A stretch of DNA of 64,000 nt from Topomyia yanbarensis (Eukaryota; Arthropoda; Insecta; Diptera; Culicidae): NCBI RefSeq assembly GCF_030247195.1, contig NC_080671.1, positions 30,435,543 through 30,499,542 of the forward strand, given 5' to 3'. A model generated the notes under the pieces. It saw only the letters and a program-made list of their open reading frames with translations. It searched no databases and had not been told where the DNA came from. The translations under genes were made by a program, and so were the position numbers. Positions 47,182 to 58,567 of this stretch are shown one piece after another (the first letter of the stretch is position 1; each line of letters begins with the position of its first letter).

Positions 47182-50100
47182 TAATGAGTTGATAATTATC
47201 TTGAAGAGATCATTATCAATGTTACGTGTTGGTTTTATAATAAATTCTTTACTGTTCTCCTAAATATGTTACCATGCTGCCCTCCCAGAAGCCGTTGTAG
47301 TTGCTGTTGCTTGAAGTCTGCCTTGGGATGTCGTCTTCTGGGTTGTTTGTTCATATAGTACTGCCTGTACATATGTTCCGTGTATCATGGGACTTATCAA
47401 TTGGTCGACTTCGGATATCGGGTGTGGGTGTTCCGACTGCCATCTCGTGAGTCCGGGGTTGGTTTTCCGTTCGTTTGCCTCAGCTTCCTTCATCTATGCT
47501 GCATCTGGGGCTTGGTTTGCGTCCTGTTCGAGTGGATTATGTAATTTCGTTACTTCGTTTCCTTCCTCTCCTTCTTCTCCGTTTGTTGTTGTCGTTTTTG
47601 TGGTTACCGAGGATAGGATATTTGACTTATCCTGCCTCGTGAATTGTAAAATGTTGCAGACGAAATGCGATGTGTAACTTATCTCAGTCGTCTTTGCAAT
47701 GCGTAATCTGTAGCTGACTTGCTAGTGTTACGACCTTTCCTACTGGATTCTTCCTACTGACGTTTAATCTGCCTTGCTGATTTCCTGATGGCTACTTTAT
47801 TCCTGCCATCTAGTTTGTAAAAATGCTTCCCGCATGATGTGGTGTTGATGCGTTTCTTTAGTTCGTTGTTTATATATTTTGTTGGTGTTTTAGCTCCAGC
47901 CAGAGTTTGACGGTTCTGACTGCGCTTTTACTGAACACTGCATAATGACTGGCAGTATGTCCAGCTTGAGTCGATTTTTTTCAGTGGTTGCGACTCCGAT
48001 TCTTTGCTATGGTTTTTCTTTTACTTGCTTCATATTGCGGCTTGTCTTACAACCATTCTCTACCTTCGATTTATTTGCCCGCTCCGGTTTTGCCCTTTCG
48101 TTCGTTGGTCCAGTTCTCATCCTTCACTGTTGCTCCGCCCTTGCCGTCACAACCCAACACCTTCAACCCTCTGTCTTCCGCCTGATTCGTCCTTTGTCAT
48201 CATAAATTTTCAGACCAAAAGTATGTGGTGACGTTGGCTTCCTGGGGGTGAAAAATTTCTTTTGTCCCTGATCTTCAGATTTCACTTGCTTGTTTGTTGC
48301 TTTTCAAAAAAAATTCTTTGTGGATAATAAATTGATATTAAATTGTGTAAAAAAAAAATTTTTTTTTTTTTTTTGCTTATTAATGTTATTATGTAATTTT
48401 CATCGCTCATATATTGTCGTTTGGGTATTTCAATCTAATCTTTCTTATTATGTAATTTTCATCGCTTATCAAATCATATATTGGCGTTTGCGCATTCAAT
48501 CTAGTCTATCTTCACGTTCGGGTATTCTATCTAATCTATGTTTGTTCGAACAAGTGGTTAGTAATGTTAGTTATGTTATGTTTTTTTTTTCATATGGAGA
48601 AATAACCGTTTGTTAGTACTATGCTGTTTTCTTTTTTTTTTTTTTATATATATATATATATATGAAGACATAGTAGTTTGTTAGTAATTTGCTTCGAATT
48701 GTTGTGATTAGCTTAGTTTGTTAGTGCGCTGTAAATGTGATTGAATGTTACCTATGTTTCCTTCTTTCGGCGAGATTGTGGTATCCTTTATTCGGATTGG
48801 TGTGGCCTCCTCCCCCCTTTCCAGTAAGGTGGTTGCAGGTGGGACCTGGTTTTACTGAAATTAGACTTAGATTCTTTCTTTATTATTTTGTTTTATTTAT
48901 TTATTCATAATTCTCCACTTTATTTGTTTTTCTCTTGTTTCCCGTTTTCCGATATGTTGTCTGTTAGGTGTTTTTGTTATATTACTTAATTTCATCCTAT
49001 GAAGTTCCCTGCTATTGGGCATGGATATCTGTTTGATTCGTATCCAGTATTATTTATATATTTTACGTGTTTGTTGAAACATTCCTTCAACCATTGTTTT
49101 TCCATCTGTATCCTGTATGTCATTACTCCTTTAATTATTCCCCTCAGACGCTTTTCTTCATTTCATCTGTTACCTCTTAATTCGTATTCTTCTCAATTTG
49201 ACAACCCAGGGTGATCCTATAAAGATACCGTAAAAATATTATTCCCCGGAAGTATGTAAGCTTCCTATTATTAACCCTTCTATTTTGTTTTCTTTAGCCC
49301 CCCTTGAATACTTTCTTTGCTTTTTCATGATTGCATTGGTTTTTATCACTTTTGCCGTTTTTAATTAAACGTTCCTCTTGTTTAACCTTTTTTTTCCCTT
49401 TATTGTATTATCTTCTCTGTAGGTCATGTTATATTTGTGTTTCTTCTTGTTGTGTCCTTCTGTCGCTGCGTTCATGTTTTACGTTTTTCTTTTTCGTGTA
49501 TATTTTAATTCGACTGCGATTCTTAGTCGTCATTTAAATAGAATTTGTCATCACGTTCATAAAATAAAGACATTCATACTCATTCCGGGTTCCGGTTCCC
49601 TTGTCCGCTCATATGCTTTCATACTTGTATTAAGTGATATAAATGATTCTTAATCAATATTGCATATGTTTTATCCGCTGGCCAGCGTAGGGTGAGAAAA
49701 AAAAATAATTCCAATTAAAAATTGTTCATTCTTTTCATATATTGTTGTCCATGTTTGCTTCATGATTTCCAGAGTGAGTTTCCATCTTTTATTATTTGTA
49801 AATCATGCATTGTAATTCTGCGTTACTCGCAGGCGTTTCCCGCTTCCTTTTATTGCAGCTTTTCTGATATGCTTTTTCATTCCAATGCTTTTAACCTCTT
49901 ATTTATATTGCGCCGCATGTGTCTTTATAATCTAAGAGTTTTCAATAAATTCTGTCTTTATCTTTTCCTTCTTATATTGTAGTATGTTCTTTATTTCTTC
50001 CATACTTTTGCTTCTGGCTTTGCAAATATTACTTTCTTAGTTGCAAATAAATATTTTCGTCAATTATACTCCTTTTTTGTATTCGCATTTTAAAAGCTTT

Positions 50101-50366
50101 TCTTCACCTTATATCAAACGAACTATTACCCATTTCGTGGTAATTTTGTTCCTTTGTATCATATTTGTATACCTTTACCTTTATCTAATTTTTTTTTTGT
50201 TATGTTTATGTTTTTTTTTATGTTCTCACTGTTGATTATTTACTCTTTATTTTCCTTTCACTTTCGCTTTTCCTCATATTGTAAATTGCTTATATGCATG
50301 TTAATTAATGACAACGATTATCATGTTTATTTAATTTGCATTGTGTCTCTTATTGCGTTTTGTTGC
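47182..50366. other. 3.2-kb A-rich (sense) region between env and the 3' LTR
   Basis: The plus strand is strikingly T-rich, so the element's RNA is A-rich. There is no sense frame above 75 codons. A (TA)n run lies at 48645-48662 and poly-T runs at 48350-48375. Plus-strand frames here are phenylalanine/leucine-rich antisense artefacts. Possible roles are 3' untranslated RNA, a decayed accessory gene or captured sequence; nothing decides between them. Confidence 0.6.
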
Positions 50367-52341
50367 TCAATACGTTCTTATTCCTCCTTGCATTTTTTTT
50401 AGTGCTGGTTTACTAGTATGCGCTGTCGTAATATTTTGCGTCCTTTGTTGATTGGGTTGCATTGTACCCCCTTCTTTAGTATTTGGCGTTGCCTTCTGAA
50501 TTTTTTGTTGTTGTTTATTTAAGCGCATGTTCATGTCTGGTTGTTTCTCTTTTTTCTTCTCATTTATGGTCTGTAATTTCGTTTTGCTTATAATGTTCCT
50601 ATCCAGTGTGTGTTTCGTTTGTCTTCTGTTTTCCCTCTGTCCTATATTTGGTATGTGTGGTTCTATAACGGTTTTCCGTGTGCAGCATGATATCTCCCCT
50701 TTGAAACATAGGAAGAATATGCCTAAAGCTCCTCCTATGACCAAGAAGACACCAAATGTCGTCCATGGGTTCTCTAGAGGGGCATATGCTAAATTTTCTA
50801 GCGTGGTTCTATGGTTTTTTATTTCGTCGACTTCTACCCCTATGTCGAAGAGTTTCTTTGTGTCAAATAACGAAACTATCTTATTACGTTTTGAAAGAGA
50901 CGGTATCCCCTTATCCTTCCATTTACTAGAAATATTTGGTATGTCCGTATGTGGTATGTGGTATGTTAATTTTGTTTCACCTTGTGTTTCACTGAAGTGT
51001 GTAATTCTTATACTATCCGTCTGTATCATCATGTCCGGCAGTAATTTTATATTTCCTTTGCCTTGTATTGTAGTTTCCGTAACGTTCTTTCCCGTGAAAA
51101 CGGATACCTTCAATTTGTTAGGTGTAAAATACGTCCATATGTTTCTATTTGCAGTTTCCAACCATATGTCGTGGTTCAACTGCAGCACTTTTGTTTTGCA
51201 TGTCGTCGTTATGTTTCTAAAATATAGCGCGGCCATACATGTGTCCTCTTGTTTGAGGTCTCTTTCTATATTGCTTAATTTACAAAGCCTAGTGTCTCCT
51301 ATTCTATCGCAGTTGTCATAATCTGCCTGGGTTAATACATATCCCCAGTTGTTTTCTTGTTTTATTATTATGTCTTCCTCTAAGTGCAATATTGTCAATA
51401 TGTTTCCGGTTATGCTTGGCTCGATTGTGCCTTTATACGCATACCATTTGCTTTTTTTCACGAGCGGAATTTGAAGTGTCATAATTATATCTAAGTCGTT
51501 GGTGAGGTTTACGTAGTAATGAAGTGTATTTAATATCTCTGGCATAATTGCCCCGTCTGCTCTTCTCGGGAAAGTAAGGTTGTCGTTCAGCGTTGCTTCC
51601 TCACTGTCTAATGTTCGGATTAGTTGTACTGGGTTTATTATTTCCGCTAGGTCGAGGCTCTTTGTGTTTTCTGCGTGTAATATTGCTATCAACGTTTTTT
51701 GTTTTAGTTTTAAGTTTTGTCTCATACTGTTATACCACATGCCTATCTCCATGAGTGTTGCTTCTAGGTATAGGTCTTTATCTCTGTCATTGGCTCTGTT
51801 AAGAGTGTTCCTGATTTCTGTTTTTAAAGATTCGAAATTTTTATTGTTGCTTTCGACTGCCTTATCCATGGTGATTGTTGAGTTGCTCACGAAATTGTAT
51901 ATTTTTTCGATTGCTGACGCTTGATGTTCTGTATTTTTGTTGAATCTTTCTTCGTTTCGTCTAAGTTTATCCATATTTTCGTCAATTCTAGTTCTGTCGT
52001 CGGAGTCCATTGCTCCAATTGCTGACCAAAACCCTCTTGGTGTTCTTGTTTTAAAGAAATACCTGATGTACGTGTTTATGTTCGCAATGTCACTAGTGTC
52101 TTTGCTCCAAACCGAGGTTATGACCCCGCATTTCAAATTAGGAATTCTTTCTATTAGCGCTGTACAGGTTTCATTAAAAGCATTTAGTGCCGATTCTAAT
52201 TCTGCTTGATCTTCTACAAGACTCTTATACGTTAGCGTTACCTTAAAATCGTAGACCCCTTGTGCCAGTAATACATCATTGAGTCTTTCCAGAATCAACG
52301 CTGCGTTCGCCATGGCCAAGAAAACTCCAGCGAAAATAGTT
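50367..52341 (-). CDS. env: Env-like fusion glycoprotein (baculovirus F-like layout), exon 2
   Basis: The open frame from the acceptor to the stop at 50367 encodes about 657 residues; the first in-frame ATG is at 52313. Hydrophobic residues just upstream of that ATG look like a signal-peptide core, so the true start is probably on a spliced leader. Features in order: N-terminal subunit; an R-x-x-R protease-like site about 90-95 residues in, followed by a hydrophobic G-F-W fusion-peptide-like start; a long helical heptad-like region; several N-glycosylation sequons; one transmembrane segment roughly 110-130 residues before the end; a basic cytoplasmic tail of about 110 residues. This is the order of class I F-like Envs of errantiviruses. 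No internal stop or frameshift is present. Fusion activity is untested. Confidence 0.8.
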
Positions 52342-52358
52342 CTAAAATATGAAAGATA
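52342..52358 (-). promoter_or_regulatory. Candidate env splice acceptor
   Basis: Sense strand reads tatctttcatattttAG just before the env hydrophobic leader segment; the exon would begin at 52341. The phase matches the leader donor at 61050/61049. The pyrimidine tract is moderate. Confidence 0.55.
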
Positions 52359-54106
52359 ACGATACTTTCTTATGTATAGAGTCGTAAAATCAATTATTCT
52401 TCTATTGCTTTAAACCAATATGCATATGTAAATATGGAACGAAAAATCAACGCAACGCGTTGATCTTGCATCATTGTCTTTTATATTTATTCAACTGGGG
52501 CAACAATTTTATGCCTTAAGTCTATGTATATGTAATTCATGTGACAAAAAGCTTGTTACCTTAAATCTTTATTGATGCGGCTTGCTACCTTAAAGAAAAA
52601 ACTTGCTATCTTGCATAAATCCTCGCGCGGCATATGGAAAAACCCCGCAGAAAAAGGATGTCCAACAGTACAGTATTGAGCCTATATCTATATACTTCTT
52701 ATCTAGTAAAAATGTACGCTGCCAATAAAGATTGAACTCGAGTCTGGTTTTCCTTTTGTTTTACTCCTGTCTTAGCCAGATAAACTTGCTCTTATATGAT
52801 TGCTGAGCAAAGCGGTGCGTATTCCGGTTACAGTCGTATTCACTGTCAAAATGCCCTCATTACCCTAGCATAGTTACAATAACTCGCTTCATTAGATTTA
52901 TAACCGTATTGCAAAGCAAGAAATGCTGTGGATGTGAAACGTGAACCGCCTCCTGAAATTTTTTTTCCGTGCACTATTATGTGCAGTGTAAGTGGTTTAG
53001 ACTTTACTAACGCGCCTCTTGCACCTTTTCTGTTCCGATTTCGGCATTTGATGTCAATCGTTTGTGACGAGAGGTAATAATGAGGTAAGTAGTGCGTCTT
53101 GATTTTCGGTTCCAAAAACTTTTTTCTTTTTGTTCTTTTAGTTCTTTTATTGTATATTCACCCAATGCCCGTGGCCTCCACAGGGCCCGCACTTGGTGTC
53201 TGGACACCCGGTTTTCGCCATTTTTAGGTTAAGGTAAGTATCCTATTATGTTTATTTATTCTTCGGTTATACATTTTTATTCTTTGCAGGGTCGGAAATA
53301 TAAATTTGAACCGGATTCACTATTGCGTATTGTATTGTTTCTAGGCTCTCCGAAAACCACCCTCCGAGACGTTTCTTTATTTTTTTTTCAGCTATGGTGT
53401 CATGTATGGTAAGTGTATTTCTTTTAATTTGTTTTTTTTTTCGTTTGTACTTTGTTCTTCCTCTTTTTAGGGTATTTTCTTCTTGCTCTGGTGCCTTCCC
53501 CCTCTCGACGGATACTGTAATAATTTATAGGATAATCTGGTGAGTGCTACCTTAGAAATAATTTTTTTGATTAGATTAGAGCTTTTTTTTAAGGAGTGTT
53601 AAATCTGAGCTTAGGCTCGTTCGCCACTTGAAAAGCTGCTAGTTACTTTGTGTTAATACTTATCATCGGTGTTTTAGTTTCCTTTCACTCTTGCTCGCTT
53701 GCGCGAGATATAGGGTGGTGGATATATTTCCACCGTTGTCTACGTATTTTTCGATCGCGTTTAGTTTCCTCTACCATAGTGTTTAATACTTGAGTTTCGT
53801 AAAATGGGATATCTTTGATCATGGTCAATGGTCTCTCATTTTACGGGTTATGTACATCCTTCGAAAAAAAATTCTTGTAATTTTACGTCATCTTACGCTG
53901 ACATATGCCAGCGAACAAAATGACTGATTATTATGTTCATTCTTACTTTTACAAGACGCCAACTTATTCAAAAACCTAATTTTACATTTTGCAACGTGCA
54001 ACATGTAAATTTACCAGAACGCTGTGAAATTACATTTGTCTAGTAAACTTTATATATGTATCTACAGTATATCTATTTACAATATGTACATTTCTCCTCC
54101 TAGAGT
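52343..54106. other. Pol-env spacer with plus-strand splice-like motifs
   Basis: 1.76 kb without a credible sense frame. On the opposite (plus) strand GTAAGT/GTGAGT donors at 53085, 53234, 53409 and 53540 alternate with pyrimidine-tract AG acceptors ending at 53141, 53289 and 53470, outlining introns of 57, 56 and 62 nt. See the finding. A minus-strand 66-aa frame at 53007-53207 is not convincing. Confidence 0.5.
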
Positions 54107-57100
54107 TCAATCCGTGTACTTCTTGAGACGGTTATTATGAACCTTCTCTAATCTGTTTCCGTTTTTAATCACGGTCGTGCATTCACTCGGGAGTTCTACG
54201 ACCTCATATGGGCCTCTCCACAGAGCTTGCAGTTTTTGTCCTGTACCCGTGGGGATGGATTTTACAAGTACCATATCGCCCCACATAGGCTGCCACTCGT
54301 TGGCGTTTTTATCGTATAGGTCCTTCCTCTTTTCTTTTGACAATATAAGGTTTTCTCGTGCTTTTTTGTGCAGGTGTTTGAACGTGGACCGTATTTCGTT
54401 GACGTAGTCCTCGTAATATAGCCCATCATTGTTCCATTTATAAATTGAATTAGGAATGTTGGCGTTTTTACCATATACTAATTCAAATGGTGTATAGCCC
54501 GTCGATGAGTTTGACGTGGTGTTGTATTCGAATGTAAAGAAAGGCAAATGTTGGTCCCAAGTTTTCGGGGCATTTCCAACATATTGTCTCAAGTACATTT
54601 TAAGTTCCCTGTTCGACCTCTCCACTAAATTTGCTTGTGGATGATAGGTGCTCGTAGTGATTTTCTTAATTTTTAGAATTTTACAGACGTTTTTCATTAG
54701 GGAGCTTACAAAATTTGCTCCATTATCTGTAACTAACTCCAAGGGAGCTCCAAATTTACAAATATAATTCTCAACAAATGTTTGCGCGACCGTTGCGCTT
54801 TCTTGATTCTCCATCGGTGCTACAATCAAGTATCTTGTTAGGTCGTCTTGCATAACTAGACCGTATTTGTTACCCCAATCGGATTCTGGTAATACCACAA
54901 TGTCCATATATAACTTTTCGAATGGTTCGGACGATGTGGTTGTTATTTTCATTGGAATTTTGTTGGATCGTCCAATCTTGTTCTTTTGGCACGAATCACA
55001 TTGTTTGACGTAGTTCTCTACATCTCGTCGCATATTTTTCCACTCGAATAGTGGGCTTATGCGTTTCAACATTCTTTTACTGCCGACATGTCCGCCCAGC
55101 GGAGAGTCATGAAACTCTTTAAGTACGGTTTCTCTTTCTCCTACTGGTACATGCATTCGGTCTTTCTCTGGCGCAAAGAGGGTGAATACTTTATTGAATT
55201 TACCTGCTACAAATCGTAAAATGTTAGTTTCTGGTGGCGTTTGTATGTTTCTAAAGGAGATAATTTGAATATTCTTATCTTCTTTCATGTGTTCGGGGCA
55301 GTTCCCGAACGCGTCAACTAATCCTTGGAAAAATACTTTTGTGTCAGCTCTTGATCGGCTTGACCCATTTAGAATCATACCCCATATTTTTCTGTTTGGG
55401 ATGGCAAATATTCTACCATTTAAAAAATCTTTCAACCCATGAGGGAGGTCGACCAATTCGCTCAGCTCTTTATAGGCTGACCTACTATTAACGATAACGA
55501 ATGTGGCGTCTGTATCGCTCTCGTCGATCTTGCTTTTTGAAAACTTTAATAGTTTAAAATCTATACGTCCCTGTTCTAGATCATTTTCAAAATCTTCATG
55601 TGTTATTGTTACTTCTAGATCATCTTTCTCGTCCCATTCAAAATCGATATTTTCTAGCCCGTCCATGTGAGGGTTCCATTCGGATTGCTGTGTGTCCTTG
55701 AATAGCCCAAATCTTCCCGATGGGTCTGTAATCTGGTTCGTGGTCTTTGTTTCGGTTTGCTTGGCAAGTTTTTCGTCTTCTTCTTGCTGTTGTTGCAGTT
55801 TCTGTTGTCGTGTGACTACAGCGACCGTGTGAGATTTTTCATCTATCTCAGTATCAGGATTAAGTCTTGATAGAAAATCTGCTACAACATTATCTTTTCC
55901 TTGTTTGTAGCGTATGTCCATTTCCAACCCTTGGAGCTTTAAACGAAGTCGTGTCAGGGTGGGTGATGTTTCCTTCAATCTCCAAATAGAGATTAAAGGT
56001 CTATGATCTGTGTAGACGATAAATTTCTGATTATAAATAAAATGTTTGAATCTGTTCACTGACCATACAATTGCGAGTAATTCTTTCTCTATCGTATGGT
56101 ATCTTCTTTCTGCACCTACTAGACCTCTGCTCGCATAGGCTATGGGTCTATCGGTGGACTTTTCATTAGAGAGTACTGCACCAATGGCATACTCGCTTGC
56201 ATCTGTTGTGATCACAAACGTATCTTTGTAGTTTGGTCTTACCAACAGAGTATTTGAAGTTAAAAAATCTTTCAATTCTTCGAATGCTTTCTGACATTCA
56301 TTGGTCCAAATAAATTTTACATTTTTCTTTAGCAGATCGTTCAATGGTTTACGTTTTTCTGCTATTTGTGGTATGAATTTACCATAAAAATTAACCGTTC
56401 CTAAGAACGAACGGACTCCTTTAACTGTTTTTGGTACAGTCATTTCTTTGATGGCCTTTATATTATCCTCCATTGGCCGAATGCCTTCAGCATTAATTGC
56501 ATGTCCGAGATATTTAATTTCGGTTCTTAAAATTTGGCATTTTCCTGCCTCAATTTTCAAATTGTGTCGGCGCATAGCCTTCAAAACTTTTATGAGGTTT
56601 TCATTGTGTTCCTCAATAGTTGACCCGTAAATGATAATATCGTCTAAGTAAACGATAGCTTTCACACCTTCAATTTCATACAATATTGTGTTCATCAACT
56701 TCTGAAATGTTGATGGACTATTTCTAAGGCCCATAGGCATTCTTGTAAATTCAAAGTGCCCTTTAGGGGTTGAAAAGGCTGTTTTAGCCGCATCTTTTGG
56801 GTTAATTGGGACTTGATAAAAACCTGATTTCAGGTCCAATGTTGAAAAATATTTAGCTCCTCCGAGATTATCAAGTATCTCGTCGATCAGTGGGATCGGA
56901 TATACAAACGGTTTTGTTATTAAATTTAGCGCTCTAAAGTCAACCACAATTCTATACTTTTTATTTCCGTTTTCATCGTCCTTTTTGGGTACGCACAAAA
57001 CCGGTGCATTCCATGGACTTTTACTAGGCTTGATAATGCCTTGCTTCAACATTTCCTCGATTTCTGCATTTATATGCTTTTTTGTTGCTTCGGGAAATCT

Positions 57101-58567
57101 ATATTGTCTTTTATTTATTGGTACGTTCGACGTCGTCTCTATTTCATGGACAGCCGCGTCTGTAGTTGTTAGATGGTCTCCCTTTTGGTAAAACACATCA
57201 CTATATTCCGCCATAATTGATTCCATGGCTTGGAAATTGTTTCTTTTCAAATGATCCAAATTAAGGTTCTCTAATAATTTTTCAGTTCGTTCATTACCAC
57301 GTAACTGATCGTACTTTTTATTGTCAACCAGACTATAGTCCTGGTTGTCATCCAAGTTTTCTAAAACCTGTTCTCCATAGTAGGAATCCATGTAATTTTT
57401 TTCGTTGGACTCATTCGTGTAATTCTTTTTATAGTAATCTTTCTTGTTTGTACCATAATCATTAAAATCTATCCTATATTCTGATCCGCATTCCGGGATC
57501 ATGCTAGTCATGCACTTTCTTCTGTGAGATGTGTCTGATTCAATAAAACTTTTCCTTGACGTTTTATTGTTATTTCTGTTTTCTATTAGTTTGGTCATAT
57601 CTGTTATATGATTCATTTCTTCGTTATCATACTGTGTCTTATCATCAGTGTATTTTGTAATTGCCTCTGTCTGGCATGCCTTCTCAGCCAGAATTTTGCA
57701 TTTTCGCGTCATGTTTGAGGGCATTTCATCATCCCTTGCTATTTTATTTTGATATCTATTATTCATCCCATCCCTTCCTCCGGGGATCTTGTTACGTACT
57801 TCTTCAATGTTTTTAGTTGAATTCATGTCACCCGCGTAGTTGGGAATATTTTCCTCTCTTGACGCAAAAGTATCAGGACTTTGTATTGTATCTCCATTTG
57901 GCTCATTGTCGCTCCTATTCGATTTACGGAGGGCGATGTAGTTCAATTGCTGAGATATAAAAATTGTACATTCCTTAAGAAATTTCGCTCCTATAATTCC
58001 CGGGACGCACAAATCCTTTACAATATAAAATTTTATTGGATACTTCGAGTTCCCAATTATTAATGTGGTTTCTACTGATCCAATAGTTTCTGATTGTGTC
58101 AGATTAAAACCTGTAATGTATAACTTATCCCGATAGTTAATAAATCTGGCTCCAATTTTCGCGACCGTATCCCATCTTATTACATTAAGAAACGCTCCTG
58201 TATCAAGCATATATTTAATCCTAATGTCAGGCCTTTCTATTGAGGCGATATTTACTAGTAATTGATGATTTCTGGTACATTCTATGTCCAATTTTTCATA
58301 TGGAGGCATGGTTCCTTGGAATTGATTACTCGTGTTTTCTTGCAATGTGGTGGGCCGTCCGTGGCCATTATATCGTATATTGAGCGACTTAGTACTCAGT
58401 CGTTGTCTGGTTGTATTATAATTTCTTAAATTCTTATTTGTGCTTGTTTTACTGTATGTACCGCAATTTACGCATACTTGTCGGGGTTGTTTAAACGGTT
58501 TATCTTCTGGCCTGTTATTGTAGGGGGTCCTGCCATCTATCTGCCCGAACTCCCCATCGTTCAGTTT
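54107..58567 (-). CDS. pol: Pro-Pol: protease, reverse transcriptase, RNase H, integrase
   Basis: Open from 58579 to TGA at 54107 and entered by -1 frameshift; no ATG is needed. Numbered from position 58345: aspartic protease MLDTGA (D48); a ~240-residue N/D/K-rich linker; RT about 400-620 with motif A STLDLKSGFYQ and YLDD (566-569); RNase H about 700-825 (ITTDASEYA, IEKELLAIV, VYTDHRPL, DNVVADFLSR); a ~230-residue linker of unknown nature; integrase with HHCC zinc finger (H1079, H1086, C1116, C1119), catalytic D1148, D1207, E1242, and a C-terminal GPY/F module (WRGPYEVV). All catalytic residues are present. A CVNCG half-knuckle lies in the first 45 residues of the frame. Confidence 0.92.
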   Translation of the reverse strand, partial: KLNDGEFGQIDGRTPYNNRPEDKPFKQPRQVCVNCGTYSKTSTNKNLRNYNTTRQRLSTKSLNIRYNGHGRPTTLQENTSNQFQGTMPPYEKLDIECTRNHQLLVNIASIERPDIRIKYMLDTGAFLNVIRWDTVAKIGARFINYRDKLYITGFNLTQSETIGSVETTLIIGNSKYPIKFYIVKDLCVPGIIGAKFLKECTIFISQQLNYIALRKSNRSDNEPNGDTIQSPDTFASREENIPNYAGDMNSTKNIEEVRNKIPGGRDGMNNRYQNKIARDDEMPSNMTRKCKILAEKACQTEAITKYTDDKTQYDNEEMNHITDMTKLIENRNNNKTSRKSFIESDTSHRRKCMTSMIPECGSEYRIDFNDYGTNKKDYYKKNYTNESNEKNYMDSYYGEQVLENLDDNQDYSLVDNKKYDQLRGNERTEKLLENLNLDHLKRNNFQAMESIMAEYSDVFYQKGDHLTTTDAAVHEIETTSNVPINKRQYRFPEATKKHINAEIEEMLKQGIIKPSKSPWNAPVLCVPKKDDENGNKKYRIVVDFRALNLITKPFVYPIPLIDEILDNLGGAKYFSTLDLKSGFYQVPINPKDAAKTAFSTPKGHFEFTRMPMGLRNSPSTFQKLMNTILYEIEGVKAIVYLDDIIIYGSTIEEHNENLIKVLKAMRRHNLKIEAGKCQILRTEIKYLGHAINAEGIRPMEDNIKAIKEMTVPKTVKGVRSFLGTVNFYGKFIPQIAEKRKPLNDLLKKNVKFIWTNECQKAFEELKDFLTSNTLLVRPNYKDTFVITTDASEYAIGAVLSNEKSTDRPIAYASRGLVGAERRYHTIEKELLAIVWSVNRFKHFIYNQKFIVYTDHRPLISIWRLKETSPTLTRLRLKLQGLEMDIRYKQGKDNVVADFLSRLNPDTEIDEKSHTVAVVTRQQKLQQQQEEDEKLAKQTETKTTNQITDPSGRFGLFKDTQQSEWNPHMDGLENIDFEWDEKDDLEVTITHEDFENDLEQGRIDFKLLKFSKSKIDESDTDATFVIVNSRSAYKELSELVDLPHGLKDFLNGRIFAIPNRKIWGMILNGSSRSRADTKVFFQGLVDAFGNCPEHMKEDKNIQIISFRNIQTPPETNILRFVAGKFNKVFTLFAPEKDRMHVPVGERETVLKEFHDSPLGGHVGSKRMLKRISPLFEWKNMRRDVENYVKQCDSCQKNKIGRSNKIPMKITTTSSEPFEKLYMDIVVLPESDWGNKYGLVMQDDLTRYLIVAPMENQESATVAQTFVENYICKFGAPLELVTDNGANFVSSLMKNVCKILKIKKITTSTYHPQANLVERSNRELKMYLRQYVGNAPKTWDQHLPFFTFEYNTTSNSSTGYTPFELVYGKNANIPNSIYKWNNDGLYYEDYVNEIRSTFKHLHKKARENLILSKEKRKDLYDKNANEWQPMWGDMVLVKSIPTGTGQKLQALWRGPYEVVELPSECTTVIKNGNRLEKVHNNRLKKYTD

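Noticed and set aside
47387..52209. Many plus-strand frames rich in F, L, S and C (for example 48290-48616, 50527-51321)
   Set aside because: They are the antisense of the A-rich sense strand and of env; low-complexity composition and no domains.
53007..53207. 66-aa minus-strand frame as an accessory gene of the retroelement
   Set aside because: Short, lysine/arginine-rich by composition and without a domain; it overlaps the antisense splice ladder.
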